Shown: positions 49,111 through 58,793, counted from the stretch's first letter. The stretch: DNA of 64,000 nucleotides from Streptomyces sp. NRRL WC-3742 (GCF_000720635.1 NZ_JOCF01000043.1:1-64000), one strand, 5' to 3'. A program made the numbers and translations. Notes: generated by a model not told the origin, from the sequence alone.

Positions 49111-50343
49111 TCAGGCGCGCCGGAGCACCAGCGCGGAGTTGGAGCCCATCAGGCCGCGGCTGAGCACCAGCGCGGTGCGCAGCTCGGCCGGCCGGGCGCG
49201 GCCGGTGACCAGGGCGAGGTCGTGGCAGACCTCGGTGACGTTGGGGGTCGGCGGAAGCACCCCGTCCTCCATGGCCAGGACGGCCGCCGCCACGTCCAGC
49301 ATCGGCGCGCCGCAGTAGGCCCGCCCGGTACCGGACTTGGGCGCGGTGACCGGCACCCGGTCGGCGGCCGGGCCGAGCACGTCCGCGAGCGCGAGCGCCT
49401 CCGCCCGGTCGGCGTCCGGCACGCCCATCGCGTCCGCGAAGACCACGTCGATCTCCTCGGGCGCGATCCGGGCCTCGTCCAGCGCGGTGCGGATCGCGGC
49501 CGCCAGGCCCTCGCGGGAGTGCTCCCAGCGGGAGGCCCCGGTGAAGGTCGCGCCGTGCCCGGCCAGGTACGCCCGGACGGTCGCGCCGCGTCGGCGGGCG
49601 GCCTGCTCCTCCTCCAGCAGCAGCATCGCCCCGCCCTCGGCGGGGGAGAAGCCGCACGCCTGCGCGGTGAAGGGCAGGTAGGCGCTCTCGGGCTGCTCAG
49701 CCAGGCTGAGTTCGGGGTAGCCGAGCTGGCAGACCATCGAGTACGGCGCCAGCGGGGCCTCGGCCGCTCCGGCCACCACCGCGTCGGCGCCGCGCTCGAT
49801 CGTACGGGCCGCGTGCGCCAGCGCGTCCAGGCCGCCGGCCTCGTCGGCGGCGACCACCCCGCAGGGGCCCTTGTAGCCGCCGCGGATGGAGATCTGGCCG
49901 GTGCTGGCCGCGTAGAACCAGGCGATGGACTGGTACGGGCCGACGAACTTCGGCCCCTGGCCCCAGAGTTGCTGCAGCTCGCGCTGGCCGAACTCGCCGC
50001 CGCCGGAGCCGGCCGCCGTCACCACGCCGACGGCGTACGGGGCCTCGGCGTCGGGCGTGAAGCGGGCGTCGGAGACGGCCAGGTCGGCGGCGGCCATCGC
50101 GTAGTGCGTGAACCGGTCGGTCTGCACCAGGAAGCGGCTGTCGATCGACGCCTGCGGATCGAAGTCCCGCACCTGGCCCGCGACTTTGAGCGGCATCGCG
50201 GTGCAGCCCTCCCGCGATACGCGGTCGAGGACGCTCACGCCCTGCCTGGTGGCCTTCCAGAAGGCGTCGGCCCCGACACCGTTCGGTGCCACCACGCCCA
50301 GGCCCGTGACCACGGCCCGGCGGCCCTGTCGACGTGACGTCAT
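49111..50343 (-). CDS. whiE ORFIV: Ketosynthase beta / chain length factor (WhiE ORFIV)
   Basis: The protein is 410 residues with a thiolase fold. In place of the KS active-site Cys it has a Glu: aligned to the neighbour's [11 protein letters not shown], the segment reads VAADEAGGLDA, giving Glu168, where most chain length factors have Gln. It forms a heterodimer with KS-alpha and sets chain length. The C-terminus PKSGTGRAYCGAPMLDVAA is typical. The ATG is 7 bases after the KS-alpha stop. Confidence 0.95.
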   Translation of the reverse strand: MTSRRQGRRAVVTGLGVVAPNGVGADAFWKATRQGVSVLDRVSREGCTAMPLKVAGQVRDFDPQASIDSRFLVQTDRFTHYAMAAADLAVSDARFTPDAEAPYAVGVVTAAGSGGGEFGQRELQQLWGQGPKFVGPYQSIAWFYAASTGQISIRGGYKGPCGVVAADEAGGLDALAHAARTIERGADAVVAGAAEAPLAPYSMVCQLGYPELSLAEQPESAYLPFTAQACGFSPAEGGAMLLLEEEQAARRRGATVRAYLAGHGATFTGASRWEHSREGLAAAIRTALDEARIAPEEIDVVFADAMGVPDADRAEALALADVLGPAADRVPVTAPKSGTGRAYCGAPMLDVAAAVLAMEDGVLPPTPNVTEVCHDLALVTGRARPAELRTALVLSRGLMGSNSALVLRRA

Positions 50344-50350
50344 GTGGAAC

Positions 50351-51607
50351 TCACCCCGTTCTGTTGAGCACGACGGCGGACTGGAAGCCGCCGAATCCGC
50401 TGCCGACCGAGAGGATGTTCCTCAGCGGCAGCTCCCGCGCGGTGCGCGGCACGTAGTCGAGGTCGCACTCCGGGTCGGGAGTCTCGTAGTTGGCGGTCGG
50501 CGGCACGACGCCGTGCGCGAGCGCCAGGGTGCAGGCGACGACCTCCAGCGCGCCGATGGCGCCGAGCGAGTGCCCGACCATCGACTTGATCGAGCTCATC
50601 GGCGTCGCGTAGGCGTGGGCGCCGAGCGAGCGCTTGACGGCCGCGGTCTCGTGCCGGTCGTTCTGCTTGGTGCCCGAGCCGTGCGCGTTGACGTAGTCGA
50701 CGTCGGCACTGTCGGTCCGGGCGTGGCCCAGGGCCTGGTCGATCGCCCGGGACATCTCCAGCCCCTCGGTGGTCAGGCCCGTCATGTGGTAGGCGTTGCC
50801 GAAGGTGGCGAAGCCGCCGATCTCGCCGTAGATCCGGGCGCCGCGCCGGCGGGCGTGCTCCAGTTCCTCCAGCACCAGCACGGCGCCGCCCTCGCCGAGG
50901 ACGAAGCCGTCCCGGTGGGCGTCGAAGGGGCGGGAGGCGTGCTCCGGGTCGTCGTTGCGCTCGCTGGTGGCCTTGATGGCGTCGAAGCAGGCGACGGTGA
51001 TCGGCGAGATCGGGGAGTCGGAGGCGCCGGCCACGCAGACGTCGGCGCGCCCCTCCTCGACGGCCTGGAAGCCGTAGCCGATCGCGTCCAGGCCCGAGGT
51101 GCAGCCGGTGGAGACGGTCTGCACCGGGCCCTGGGCGCCGACCCGCTCGGCCACGGCGGAGGCCAGGGTGCTGGGCGCGAAGGCCCGGTGCAGCTGCGGC
51201 TCCGCCTGGCGGTGGTCCACGTCCCAGCGGGCGCCGTGGGCGCTGACCAGCGCGTAGTCGTGCTCCAGCCGGGTGGTGCCGCCGACCGCCGTGCCGAGCG
51301 AGACGGCCACCCGCCACGGGTCCTCGGCGGCGAGGTCCAGGCCCGCGTCGGCGATCGCCTCGTCGGCCGCGACCATCGCGAACTGCACGTACCGGTCGGC
51401 CCGTTGGACATCACGCGGGCCCAGCCCGTGGGCCGCCGGGTCGAAGTCGACCTCGGCGGCGATCCGGGAGCGGAACCCGGTGGGGTCGAAGAGGGTGATA
51501 CCCCGGGTGGCGGTGCGGCCGGCCGTGAGCAGGTCCCAGAAGGCCGACACGCCGACTCCGCCGGGCGCGACCACACCGATCCCGGTGACGGCGACCCGCC
51601 GGGTCAC
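50351..51607 (-). CDS. whiE ORFIII: Ketosynthase alpha of spore pigment type II PKS (WhiE ORFIII)
   Basis: The protein is 418 residues. It has the complete catalytic set: Cys169 in [11 protein letters not shown], and the histidines in [13 protein letters not shown] and [36 protein letters not shown] and [10 protein letters not shown] fit KS-alpha. It performs decarboxylative condensation of malonyl-ACP. The GTG start overlaps the cupin stop (GTGA). Confidence 0.97.
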   Translation of the reverse strand: MTRRVAVTGIGVVAPGGVGVSAFWDLLTAGRTATRGITLFDPTGFRSRIAAEVDFDPAAHGLGPRDVQRADRYVQFAMVAADEAIADAGLDLAAEDPWRVAVSLGTAVGGTTRLEHDYALVSAHGARWDVDHRQAEPQLHRAFAPSTLASAVAERVGAQGPVQTVSTGCTSGLDAIGYGFQAVEEGRADVCVAGASDSPISPITVACFDAIKATSERNDDPEHASRPFDAHRDGFVLGEGGAVLVLEELEHARRRGARIYGEIGGFATFGNAYHMTGLTTEGLEMSRAIDQALGHARTDSADVDYVNAHGSGTKQNDRHETAAVKRSLGAHAYATPMSSIKSMVGHSLGAIGALEVVACTLALAHGVVPPTANYETPDPECDLDYVPRTARELPLRNILSVGSGFGGFQSAVVLNRTG

Positions 51608-52029
51608 CGGGCGACCTCGGCGTGTTCCGGCGGGTCCGCCCCGGCGCCGTCCTCGGTGCTGACGTGCCCCAGGTCCGGGCGCGGCGCCAGCGGGCCGCAG
51701 TGGAAGACCATCCGCGCCTCGGTGCTGCCGACGTTGCGGAAGCGGTGGCGCATGTTGATCGGGATCATCAGCGCCTGGTCGGGCTTGAGGGCGCTGGTCA
51801 CCCCGTCGAGGTCCACCTCGAGGTCGCCGCTGACGACGAAGACGAACTCCTCGGAGTACGGGTGGTAGTGCTCCCTGATCCGCTCCCCGGGCTTGATGAT
51901 CGCCAGGCCCATGAAGCCGCTGGTCGCGCCGCAGCTGGGCGGGGTGAGCATGGTGCGCAGCTCGGCGCCGTGGCGGCGGTTCTCCGGAGCCTCGTCGAGG
52001 TCGACGATCCGTGGGTACTGCGTGGTCAT
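51604..52029 (-). CDS. whiE ORFII: Cupin-domain spore pigment protein (WhiE ORFII)
   Basis: The protein is 141 residues with a single cupin: [21 protein letters not shown] carries His/His/Glu metal ligands, and [10 protein letters not shown] the final His. In whiE clusters this gene lies between ORFI and KS-alpha, as here, and is needed for the final pigment; its exact reaction is not settled. GAAGGAGA precedes the ATG. Confidence 0.95.
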   Translation of the reverse strand: MTTQYPRIVDLDEAPENRRHGAELRTMLTPPSCGATSGFMGLAIIKPGERIREHYHPYSEEFVFVVSGDLEVDLDGVTSALKPDQALMIPINMRHRFRNVGSTEARMVFHCGPLAPRPDLGHVSTEDGAGADPPEHAEVAR

Positions 52030-52058
52030 GTCTGTCTCCTTCGGTGGAGCCGGGGTCC

Positions 52059-53225
52059 TCAGGACTCCTGCGAGCTGCGGTCGGTGAGCGGGCTCATGGC
52101 GCGCGCCGCGAGGACGGCGCTCAGGCCCGCGACGGTGCGCAGGTCGCCCGTCGGGCCCAGGTCGAGCAGCGCGGCCAGCGCCGTGGCCTCCCGCTCCCCG
52201 GCCACGCCCAGGGCGGCCGCCGGGTCGGCCTCGGCCGGCACCCGCAGGTCCACCAGGCGCACCACCACGTCCTCGCGCTGGAAGACGGTGCTCGCCGCGA
52301 CCGGCCCGGTCGGGTCGGCGGTGGCCAGGTTGTCGTACGTGGCCAGCAGCTCGGCGAGGGCCTGGCCCAGGCCCGGGCGCACCGGATAGAGCACCGCGTG
52401 GCGGTGCAGCCGCCCCGAGGCCGGGGCGCTGGCGATGGCCTGGTGCCTGGCGGGCAGCGCGGCCTTGGCGAAGAACGCGCGGGCGGACTGCGGGTCGCCC
52501 AGCTGCCGGTGCTCCTCGAGGTACGGGTTGATCGCCTCCTCGACGGCCCGCACCTCGGGCTGCATCGCCACGTGCCGCAGCGCGTCGCCCAGGCTGCCGG
52601 TGACCTCGACGGCGCGCACCACCCGGTTGCCGTGCAGGAACAGCGAGGTACGGCGCAGCCGGGTCTCCTCGTCCACCACGGCCTCGGGCGAGGCGTAGTT
52701 CGACAGGATGCGGGCCACCTCGGGCTCGCTGCCCGGCTTGACGGTGAAGGTCAGCGCGTGGCGCACCACGCCGTCCGGGCCCGGGTCGGCCTTCGGCGGG
52801 CCGGCCTGCGCGCCGTGGTCGGCCTTCGGCAGGCCCGGCGGGACCTCCATCGGGGCGCGGGTGCCGCTGGAGCCGGCCGCCGAGGTCTGGCGCAGCACGG
52901 CGTAGCGCAGCGAGCGGAAGTTGTCGCTGACGCAGCCGTGCATCGGCTTGACCATCTCGCGGTGGGCCGGGCTGTCCACCCACTTGAGGAAGGTCTCCTG
53001 GTCCTCCCACTCGCTGGTGATCAGCCACTGGCGCGGGTCGTTGATCGACTGGCACAGCTGGTCGCTGACGTGCCCGGGCACCGCGGCCACCTGGTGGCGC
53101 AGCTGCTCGTAGACGTCCAGGAAGCGCTGCTGGGCGCCGTCCTGGATCTCCAGCATCAGCACCACCCTCAGCCGGTTGTCGGTCTCGGCGGTCTGCTGGC
53201 GCTGGGGTTCGGACAGGGTCGTCAT
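52059..53225 (-). CDS. whiE ORFI: SchA/CurD-like spore pigment protein (WhiE ORFI)
   Basis: The protein is 388 residues. The N-terminal ~115 residues are an antibiotic-biosynthesis-monooxygenase-like (ABM) domain: [24 protein letters not shown] and [22 protein letters not shown]. The second part, from [21 protein letters not shown], is the SchA/CurD domain found in spore-pigment clusters. It is the first gene of the seven-gene minus-strand operon. Its role in pigment synthesis or assembly is not defined biochemically. Confidence 0.93.
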   Translation of the reverse strand: MTTLSEPQRQQTAETDNRLRVVLMLEIQDGAQQRFLDVYEQLRHQVAAVPGHVSDQLCQSINDPRQWLITSEWEDQETFLKWVDSPAHREMVKPMHGCVSDNFRSLRYAVLRQTSAAGSSGTRAPMEVPPGLPKADHGAQAGPPKADPGPDGVVRHALTFTVKPGSEPEVARILSNYASPEAVVDEETRLRRTSLFLHGNRVVRAVEVTGSLGDALRHVAMQPEVRAVEEAINPYLEEHRQLGDPQSARAFFAKAALPARHQAIASAPASGRLHRHAVLYPVRPGLGQALAELLATYDNLATADPTGPVAASTVFQREDVVVRLVDLRVPAEADPAAALGVAGEREATALAALLDLGPTGDLRTVAGLSAVLAARAMSPLTDRSSQES

Positions 53226-53474
53226 GATCCACTCTCTGCTCGGGGCCCTCGCTGGGTCTGCTCTCGGCCTGCTCCGGGCGCGTTCACTGCTGCGCTCGAT
53301 CGTCATCGCCCCGTGAGGGGGCCCGCGATATTTGCGGGCCATCCGGGCGAAGGGGCGGCGCAAGGCCCCCCGGGCGGGGGATGCAAGAGAGGGCCCCGGG
53401 GGAGCGGGCCCGTCGAGTGCGGCGCCGAGCCCCCCGGCCGGGCCGCGGAATCCCCGTACAGGGTGGAGCAATTG
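53226..53474. promoter_or_regulatory. Divergent promoter region of the spore pigment genes
   Basis: The 249-bp gap separates ORFI and ORFVIII. It contains GGCCCGC-GATATTT-GCGGGCC (53320-53340), an inverted repeat with an AT-rich centre. In characterised whiE loci both promoters are sporulation-dependent; the same is inferred here. I could not identify -10/-35 boxes with confidence. Confidence 0.5.
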
Positions 53475-55100
53475 ATGAATCCGAAGGTTGACGACCGGGT
53501 GCCGGTCCTGATCGTGGGCGGCTCGCTGGTCGGGCTGTCGGCCTCGCTGTTCCTCGGCCGACTGGGTGTCAGGCACCTGCTGGTCGAGAAGCACGCCGAC
53601 ACCTCGCACCACCCGCGCGGGCGAGGCAACAACGTCCGCACGATGGAGCTCTACCGCACGGCCGGGATCGAGCCGGCGATCCGCGAGGCCGCCTCGGTGC
53701 TCGCCCCGAACCACGGCATCCTCCAGGCGCCCTCGCTGACCGGCGAGGAGCAGGAGTGGCTGTTCCGGGAGATCGACCCCGGCGGGCGCCTGGCGAGGTT
53801 CAGCCCCACCGCCTGGTGCCTGTGCAGCCAGAACGACCTCGAGCCGGTGCTGCTGCGCGCCACCCGCGACCTGGGCGCGGACGTGCGCTTCGCCACCGAG
53901 CTGGTCTCCTTCGAGCAGGACGAGGAGGGCGTCACCTCGGTGCTGCGCAGCCGCGAGTCCGGCGAGGAGCGGGTGGTGCACTCGGAGTACCTGATCGCGG
54001 CGGACGGCCCGCGCAGCCCCGCCCGCGAGCGCCTGGGCATCGGACTGAGCGGCCAGGGCGAGCTGTTCCACAACGTCAGCATCACCTTCCGCGCCAAGCG
54101 GCTGGCCGAGGTGGTGGGCGACCGGCACTTCATCGCCTGCTACCTGACCAACCCGGAGGCGGACGGCGCTCTGCTGCCCGTGGACAACCAGGAGGAGTGG
54201 GTCTTCCACGCGCCCTGGCACCCCGAGCACGGCGAGCCGCTGGAAGCCTTCACCGACGAGCGCTGCGAGCGCCACATCCGCACGGCCGTGGGCCTGCCGG
54301 AGCTGGACGTCGAGGTGACGGGTCGGGCGCCCTGGCACGCCGCCGAGCGGGTCGCCGACCGCTACGGCGCCGGGCGGGTCTTCCTCGCCGGGGACTCCGC
54401 GCACGAGATGTCCCCGACCGGCGCCTTCGGCTCCAACACCGGCATCCAGGACGCCCACAACCTGGCCTGGAAGCTCGCCGCCGTCCTGTGCGGCTGGGCC
54501 GGGCCCGCCCTGCTGGAGACGTACGGGCAGGAGCGCCGTCCGGTGGCCCGGGTGACCAGCGAGCGCGCCTCGGCCCGCTCCGCCGAGCACAGTCACCCCG
54601 GCTACGCGGTGGTGCCGGGCGTGGGCCGGCAGGCCGGGGTGCTGGCGGTGGCGCTCGGCTACCGCTACCCGGTGGGCGCCGTGGTCGGCACCGACCCGGA
54701 CGGGCCCGTCGTCCCGGACAAGTTCGAGTCGGCGGGCGAGCCGGGCAGCCGCGCTCCGCACCAGTGGCTGTCGCGCGCGGGCGTGCGGCTGTCCACCCTG
54801 GACCTGTACGAGCAGGCGATGGTGCTGCTCACCGGGCCCGGCGGCGCCGCCTGGCAGGAGGGCGCCCGGCGCGCCGCCGACCGGCTGGCCGTACCGCTGG
54901 ACGGCTACCGGATCGGCGACGGCGCCGAGGACGACCTGGCGCCGCAGGAGGGCACCGACTTCGCCGAACTGCACGGGATCGGCCCGCAGGGCGCGGTGCT
55001 GGTGCGCCCGGACGGCTTCGTCGCCTGGCGCTCCTCCGGCCCGGGGCAGGACCCGGAGGCGGAACTGGCGGGCGTGCTGCGGAGCGTCCTGGACCTGTGA
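53475..55100 (+). CDS. whiE ORFVIII: FAD-dependent polyketide hydroxylase (WhiE ORFVIII)
   Basis: The protein is 541 residues of the PheA/TfdB-type aromatic monooxygenase family: the FAD-binding VPVLIVGGSLVGLSASLFLG, HPRGRGNNVRTMELYR, the DG motif in LIAADGPRSPARERLGI, and RVFLAGDSAHEMSPTGAFGSNTGIQDAHNLAWKLA. The C-terminus has the usual thioredoxin-like domain. It hydroxylates the aromatic spore pigment using NAD(P)H and O2. It is divergent from the other whiE genes, as in the classical cluster. GGTGGAG precedes the ATG. Confidence 0.95.
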   Translation: MNPKVDDRVPVLIVGGSLVGLSASLFLGRLGVRHLLVEKHADTSHHPRGRGNNVRTMELYRTAGIEPAIREAASVLAPNHGILQAPSLTGEEQEWLFREIDPGGRLARFSPTAWCLCSQNDLEPVLLRATRDLGADVRFATELVSFEQDEEGVTSVLRSRESGEERVVHSEYLIAADGPRSPARERLGIGLSGQGELFHNVSITFRAKRLAEVVGDRHFIACYLTNPEADGALLPVDNQEEWVFHAPWHPEHGEPLEAFTDERCERHIRTAVGLPELDVEVTGRAPWHAAERVADRYGAGRVFLAGDSAHEMSPTGAFGSNTGIQDAHNLAWKLAAVLCGWAGPALLETYGQERRPVARVTSERASARSAEHSHPGYAVVPGVGRQAGVLAVALGYRYPVGAVVGTDPDGPVVPDKFESAGEPGSRAPHQWLSRAGVRLSTLDLYEQAMVLLTGPGGAAWQEGARRAADRLAVPLDGYRIGDGAEDDLAPQEGTDFAELHGIGPQGAVLVRPDGFVAWRSSGPGQDPEAELAGVLRSVLDL

Positions 55101-55132
55101 CCCGTGACCTGTGACCTGTGAGAAACGCGCGG

Positions 55133-55165
55133 CGGGCCCGCCGGTCTCGGTGACCGGCGGGCCCG
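55133..55165 (+). terminator. Terminator after the spore pigment hydroxylase
   Basis: Perfect 13-bp arms (55133-55145 with 55153-55165) enclose a 7-nt loop and are followed by TTCTT, 32 bases past the stop codon. Short TGACC(T/C)G repeats precede it. Confidence 0.85.
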
Positions 55166-55184
55166 TTCTTCGCTAAGGAACCTC

Positions 55185-55219
55185 GGGGGGGGGGGATTGC
55201 TGGAAGAGCGGGGGGGGGG
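55185..55219. repeat. Two homopolymeric G tracts (11 and 10 G)
   Basis: G tracts at 55185-55195 and 55210-55219 flank a 14-base spacer immediately before the stop codon (55220-55222) of the minus-strand permease. They could form a two-stack structure, vary in length, or be sequencing artefacts. On the minus strand they read as C tracts just after the stop codon. Confidence 0.8.
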
Positions 55220-56878
55220 TCAGTGGCCGCCCGCGTCGACCACCTCGACGTCGGCGACCTCGCGCTCGATCTCCTCGGCGGGCAGCGCCACGCGGATCGC
55301 CCAGGCGTAGATCCCCAGCGCGAACACCGTGACGAGCGCCATGTCGTACCACATCGGGATGCGGCCGGTGCCGTCCCCGAAACCGCCCTGCCAGGAGATC
55401 AGGCCGAGGCCCAGCAGGTAGACCGGCAGCCACTGGGCGGCCTTCCAGTTCAGCCGCGGCGCGTTGGGCAGGCCCTTGCGGATGGCGTAGGCCGCGTACC
55501 CGCCGAGCAGCAGGTAGCCGAGCACGATCGCGATGCCCAGGCGGGACAGGATGTGCCAGCCGGACCAGTAGATGATCAGGCTCGCGACCACGAAGGCGGC
55601 CGGGGAGATCAGCCCGCCCAGCGGCAGGCGGTAGGAGCGCTCACGGGCGGGCAGGCGCCGGCGCAGGGCGCCGAAGGCCAGCGGGGCGCCGGCGTACATC
55701 AGCACGCTGGCGGAGGTGATGAAGCCGACCAGCTCCTGCCAGCTGGGGAAGGGCAGGAAGCAGATGACGCCGGTGACGAAGGAGACGATCAGGCCGAACC
55801 ACGGCACGCCGTTGCGGTCCAGCTGCTCGAACTTCTGCGGGGCGTAGCCGTTCTTGCTCAGGCCGTAGGAGATCCGCGAGGTCGAGGTGGTGTAGATCAG
55901 GCCGGTGCCGCCGGGGGAGATCACCGCGTCCATGTACAGCACCCAGGCCAGCCAGCCGAGGCCGACCACGGTGGCCAGGCCCGCGAAGGGGCCGTCGATG
56001 CCGGGGAAGTCGAGCTTGTCCCAGCCGCCCGCGAAGGCGCTGACCGGCAGGGCGCCGATGAAGACCACCTGGAGCAGGGTGTAGATCAGGGTGCCGATGG
56101 CGACGGAGCCGAGGACGGCCCGGGGGATGTCGCGCTTGGGGTTGCGGCTCTCGCCGGCGATCTGGATGGCCTGCTCGAAGCCCAGCAGGGCGAAGATGAT
56201 GCCGCTGGTGCTGATCGCGGCGAGCACGCCCTTGGCGCCGAAGGGCGCGAAGCCGTGCGAGGTGAAGTTCGAGCCGTGGAAGTTGGACGCGGCCAGCACG
56301 AAGATCGTGAACAGAGGAACGAAGATCTTCAGCCAGGTGGCGATGGAGTTCGTCCGGGTGAGTACCCGCACGCCGAGGAAGTTGACCGCGACGAAGACCG
56401 CCATCAGTACGGTGGCGACGGCGAATCCGCTGGCGGTGAGGGTGTTGTCGCCGTTCAGCAGGCCGCCTGCCCAGGACCAGTGCCGGGCGTAGCCGATCAT
56501 GGCCTCGACCTCGATGGGGGCGACGGTCGCGGCCTGGAGCCAGGAGAACCAGCCGAAGGACATGCCGGCCAGGCCGCCGAAGGCGTAGTGCGGGTAGCGC
56601 GCGGTGCCGCCGGAGACGGGGAACATCCCGCCGAGTTCGGCGTGCACCAGGGCGAGCAGCACGATGGCGACCGCGCCGATGCCCCAGGAGATGGTCGCGG
56701 CGGGCCCTGCCGCCATGACGGCGTTCTTGGCGCCGAAGAGCCAGCCGGAGCCGATGATCGAGCCGACCGAGGCCCACATCAGGCCGATGAGGCCGACGTG
56801 GCGCTTGAGCGAGCGGTGGGTGGTGGGGCCGGTGCCGGTGCTCTGGCCAGGCGGCGAGATCTGGTACAGGGGAGCCAT
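55220..56878 (-). CDS. APC-family amino acid permease
   Basis: The protein is 552 residues with about 12-14 membrane helices. The helix 1 motif is WASVGSIIGSGWLFGAKNAVMAAGPAA and helix 6 reads GIIFALLGFEQAIQIAGESRNPKRDIPRAV, both typical of APC transporters. It differs from the 37822 antiporter in helix 1, so the substrate group is likely different. The chosen start MAPLYQIS has AGAGAG upstream. The long gap before it is AT-richer, suggesting its own promoter. Confidence 0.9.
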   Translation of the reverse strand: MAPLYQISPPGQSTGTGPTTHRSLKRHVGLIGLMWASVGSIIGSGWLFGAKNAVMAAGPAATISWGIGAVAIVLLALVHAELGGMFPVSGGTARYPHYAFGGLAGMSFGWFSWLQAATVAPIEVEAMIGYARHWSWAGGLLNGDNTLTASGFAVATVLMAVFVAVNFLGVRVLTRTNSIATWLKIFVPLFTIFVLAASNFHGSNFTSHGFAPFGAKGVLAAISTSGIIFALLGFEQAIQIAGESRNPKRDIPRAVLGSVAIGTLIYTLLQVVFIGALPVSAFAGGWDKLDFPGIDGPFAGLATVVGLGWLAWVLYMDAVISPGGTGLIYTTSTSRISYGLSKNGYAPQKFEQLDRNGVPWFGLIVSFVTGVICFLPFPSWQELVGFITSASVLMYAGAPLAFGALRRRLPARERSYRLPLGGLISPAAFVVASLIIYWSGWHILSRLGIAIVLGYLLLGGYAAYAIRKGLPNAPRLNWKAAQWLPVYLLGLGLISWQGGFGDGTGRIPMWYDMALVTVFALGIYAWAIRVALPAEEIEREVADVEVVDAGGH

Positions 56879-57216
56879 GTGCGATCTCTCTGTGGGTGGG
56901 GGCTCCGGGGTGGGCGGAGCGCGGAGAGTTGCCACACAGTAGGTCTATTCATAGAGGTATGCACAGAGCTCATTACTGAATGTTTACTTTCTTTCCCGGA
57001 CATTCTCCCTGGTAGGGGGCGTTCTCTATTTCGGCTTGTTACGTAACCGACGGGTAAGTCCAGCATTTGAGAGGGAATTGAGCTTCGGGCTGCCGGTCGG
57101 CATCATGGGAGCCCAATTCGAAACATGGATATGGCGCGGCGGGCATGGCCATGCGCGGCCACCCGGGCGGGCGCGCTGTGGTCGCCGCCGTCGAACGGGC
57201 GTGCTGTCGTATCCGC
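56879..57216. other. Divergent intergenic region, AT-richer than its surroundings
   Basis: The 338-bp gap includes an AT-rich stretch (about 56938-57050) with GTTACGTAAC, a perfect 10-bp palindrome, at 57038-57047. It probably holds the promoters of the permease and of the small secreted protein at 57217. No gene is seen. Confidence 0.45.
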
Positions 57217-57462
57217 ATGACCACTTCGCGTACCGCCCCCGCTGCCGCCCTCCTCGCCGCTCTCTCGCTCGGGGTCATAGCCACCCCCGCCTCGGCCGCC
57301 CCCGCCCGCCCGCGTGACGTCACCGCGGAGCAGTGCCGTTCTGCCGGGGGTGAGGTGCAGGGCGCCGGCTACTGCGTGGGCGGCGAGGGCGAGGACGCCT
57401 GGGGGCAGCCGATCGACGGCCAGGGGGTCAATCCCAACCCCCGCCCCGGCTACGAGGACTGA
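57217..57462 (+). CDS. Small secreted protein (81 residues)
   Basis: A signal peptide (TAPAAALLAALSLGVIATPASA) precedes a mature part of about 55 residues with two cysteines, EQCRSAGGEVQGAGYCVGG. The rest is Gly/Pro/Asn-rich and ends RPGYED. The ATG was chosen so that the signal peptide starts MTTSRT. It resembles several short streptomycete secreted proteins of unknown role with one disulfide. Confidence 0.7.
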   Translation: MTTSRTAPAAALLAALSLGVIATPASAAPARPRDVTAEQCRSAGGEVQGAGYCVGGEGEDAWGQPIDGQGVNPNPRPGYED

Positions 57463-57479
57463 CGAACAGTCGGGTTAGT

Positions 57480-57812
57480 TCAGGTGACCGGCCGCAGGGT
57501 CACCGGGGCCGGGGTCAGGGCCCGCAGCACCAGGTCGATGTGCACCTTCGCCGCCCCCGCGCGGTGCAGGGCCGCCGCCACCGCCCGTAACTCCTCGGGC
57601 CCGGTGCAGGCCAGGTGCAGCTCCAGGTCCGCGTCGCCGGCCAGCGCCAGACCGCTCTGGACGGCCGGGAGCTCCGCCGCCAGGCGGTCGAAGTCCAGCG
57701 GGACGGGCCCGTAGCTGATCCGGGCGACGGCCCGCAGGGACCGGGCCTGCCCGGGTGTCCGTGGCTCGGGGTCGGGCTCGTTGCCGCCCGGGAGCAGTTG
57801 GAGGGCGGTCAC
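57480..57812 (-). CDS. Hypothetical protein, AsnC-ligand-domain-like
   Basis: The protein is 110 residues. After a disordered start, residues about 32-102 (ISYGPVPLDFDRLAAELP, LAGDADLELHLACTGPEEL, VHIDLVLRALTPAP) look like the alpha-beta ligand-binding domain of Lrp/AsnC regulators without the HTH. Its ATG overlaps the stop of the 57809 gene (ATGA). A small-molecule sensor is possible; the match is tentative. Confidence 0.65.
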   Translation of the reverse strand: MTALQLLPGGNEPDPEPRTPGQARSLRAVARISYGPVPLDFDRLAAELPAVQSGLALAGDADLELHLACTGPEELRAVAAALHRAGAAKVHIDLVLRALTPAPVTLRPVT

Positions 57813-58102
57813 CGGTGCTGGAGCTGCGCGGTCGGGGCGGGGGCGACGGCCGTGACGGGGGCGGCGACCAGGCGCGGGTCCAGCACCAGCGTGTCGACGC
57901 CGAGCGGCATGGCCAGGGCGCGCAGCGCGGGCTCGGCGAGCTCGGTGTGCGCCTGCTCCGGGCCGAGCAGGGCGGCCAGGGCTTCGGGGCTGGAGAAGCC
58001 GACCGCGCAGCGGCGGCCGTCGCGCAGGCGGAAGAGGCGGAGAGCCGTGGCGCCCCCGTGGGCGGAGGTGGTGACCGGAACGTGCCAGACGACGCGGGCC
58101 AT
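57809..58102 (-). CDS. Small hypothetical protein (possibly SAV_915 family)
   Basis: The protein is 97 residues: VVWHVPVTTSAHGGATALRLF, LRDGRRCAVGFSSPEALAALLG and AMPLGVDTLVLDPRLVA. The central RRCAVGFSSPEALA stretch is typical of the streptomycete SAV_915-like small proteins (tentative). It is coupled to the downstream AsnC-like gene by a 4-base overlap. Confidence 0.68.
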   Translation of the reverse strand: MARVVWHVPVTTSAHGGATALRLFRLRDGRRCAVGFSSPEALAALLGPEQAHTELAEPALRALAMPLGVDTLVLDPRLVAAPVTAVAPAPTAQLQHR

Positions 58103-58288
58103 GCGGGTGCTCCCGAGTGGGTGGGGTGGTGCCTGCTGGAACGACTGCTGAAACGACTGCGGAGTCGACGCTAGGCCGACCGGCGGCCCCCGTCGCCCGT
58201 CCTGACGCGGTGTTGACCGAATGGGGTGACGTGTTGACGCAGCCCTGACGTCCCCGTCACCCGATTGGACTAAACCACTCTCTATCCC

Positions 58289-58343
58289 TCCCTATCTTTC
58301 CCTAAACAACCCTTTCGGGTGATAGATTGCCCACCGATAGGGA
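58289..58343. promoter_or_regulatory. Inverted TCCCTATC/GATAGGGA repeats before the excisionase-like gene
   Basis: TCCCTATC at 58289-58296 and GATAGGGA at 58336-58343 form an inverted pair around the presumed promoter of the HTH gene at 58365, with similar half-sites nearby (CTATCCCTC at 58282). A likely autoregulatory site. Confidence 0.5.
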
Positions 58344-58364
58344 AGTTTGGGAGGGCGGCCGCAG

Positions 58365-58793
58365 GTGGAGCAGTACTACTCGGTGGAACAGGTGGCCGAA
58401 CTGCTCGGCCTGCACGTGCGCACCGTCCGCGGCTATATCCGCGACGGACGCCTCGCCGCCGCCAGGATCGGCAAGCAGTACCGGATCACCCGCGCCGACC
58501 TGGAGGCGCTCACCGGCGCGCCCGTCGCCCCCGCCGTCGCCCCTGTCGTCGCACGCCACCGCGCCGAGGTGTCCTCCGTCGTCCGGATCGAGGACGTCGA
58601 CCGCGCCGCCGTCGACCGGATCACCACCGCCGTCCTCGCCTCCGTCGCCGGCCCCCGGGACGGCGCCCGCCCGCTGCACGTGGAGTCCGTCCACGACCCC
58701 GAGCGGGGCACCCTGCGGCTGATCGTCCTCGGGGACCCGGCGGACACCGCCGCGCTGCTCACCATCGTCCATGCGCTGACCAGGGAGAACTGA
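58365..58793 (+). CDS. Excisionase/MerR-like helix-turn-helix regulator
   Basis: The protein is 142 residues. The N-terminal domain YYSVEQVAELLGLHVRTVRGYIRDGRL plus RIGKQYRITRADLEAL is an excisionase-type winged HTH. The C-terminal 90 residues (VVRIEDVDRAAVDRITTAV ... LRLIVLGDPADTAALL) are a small alpha/beta domain. GTG 58365 with GGAGGG upstream was preferred over a TTG six codons earlier. It is 3 bases before DUF4180, so the two are one operon; no phage or integrase genes are near. Confidence 0.88.
   Translation: MEQYYSVEQVAELLGLHVRTVRGYIRDGRLAAARIGKQYRITRADLEALTGAPVAPAVAPVVARHRAEVSSVVRIEDVDRAAVDRITTAVLASVAGPRDGARPLHVESVHDPERGTLRLIVLGDPADTAALLTIVHALTREN

Noticed and set aside
58365..58793. 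Prophage or integrative element signalled by the excisionase-like gene
   Set aside because: No integrase, att repeats, replication or structural genes are near; neighbours are ordinary chromosomal genes such as icd.
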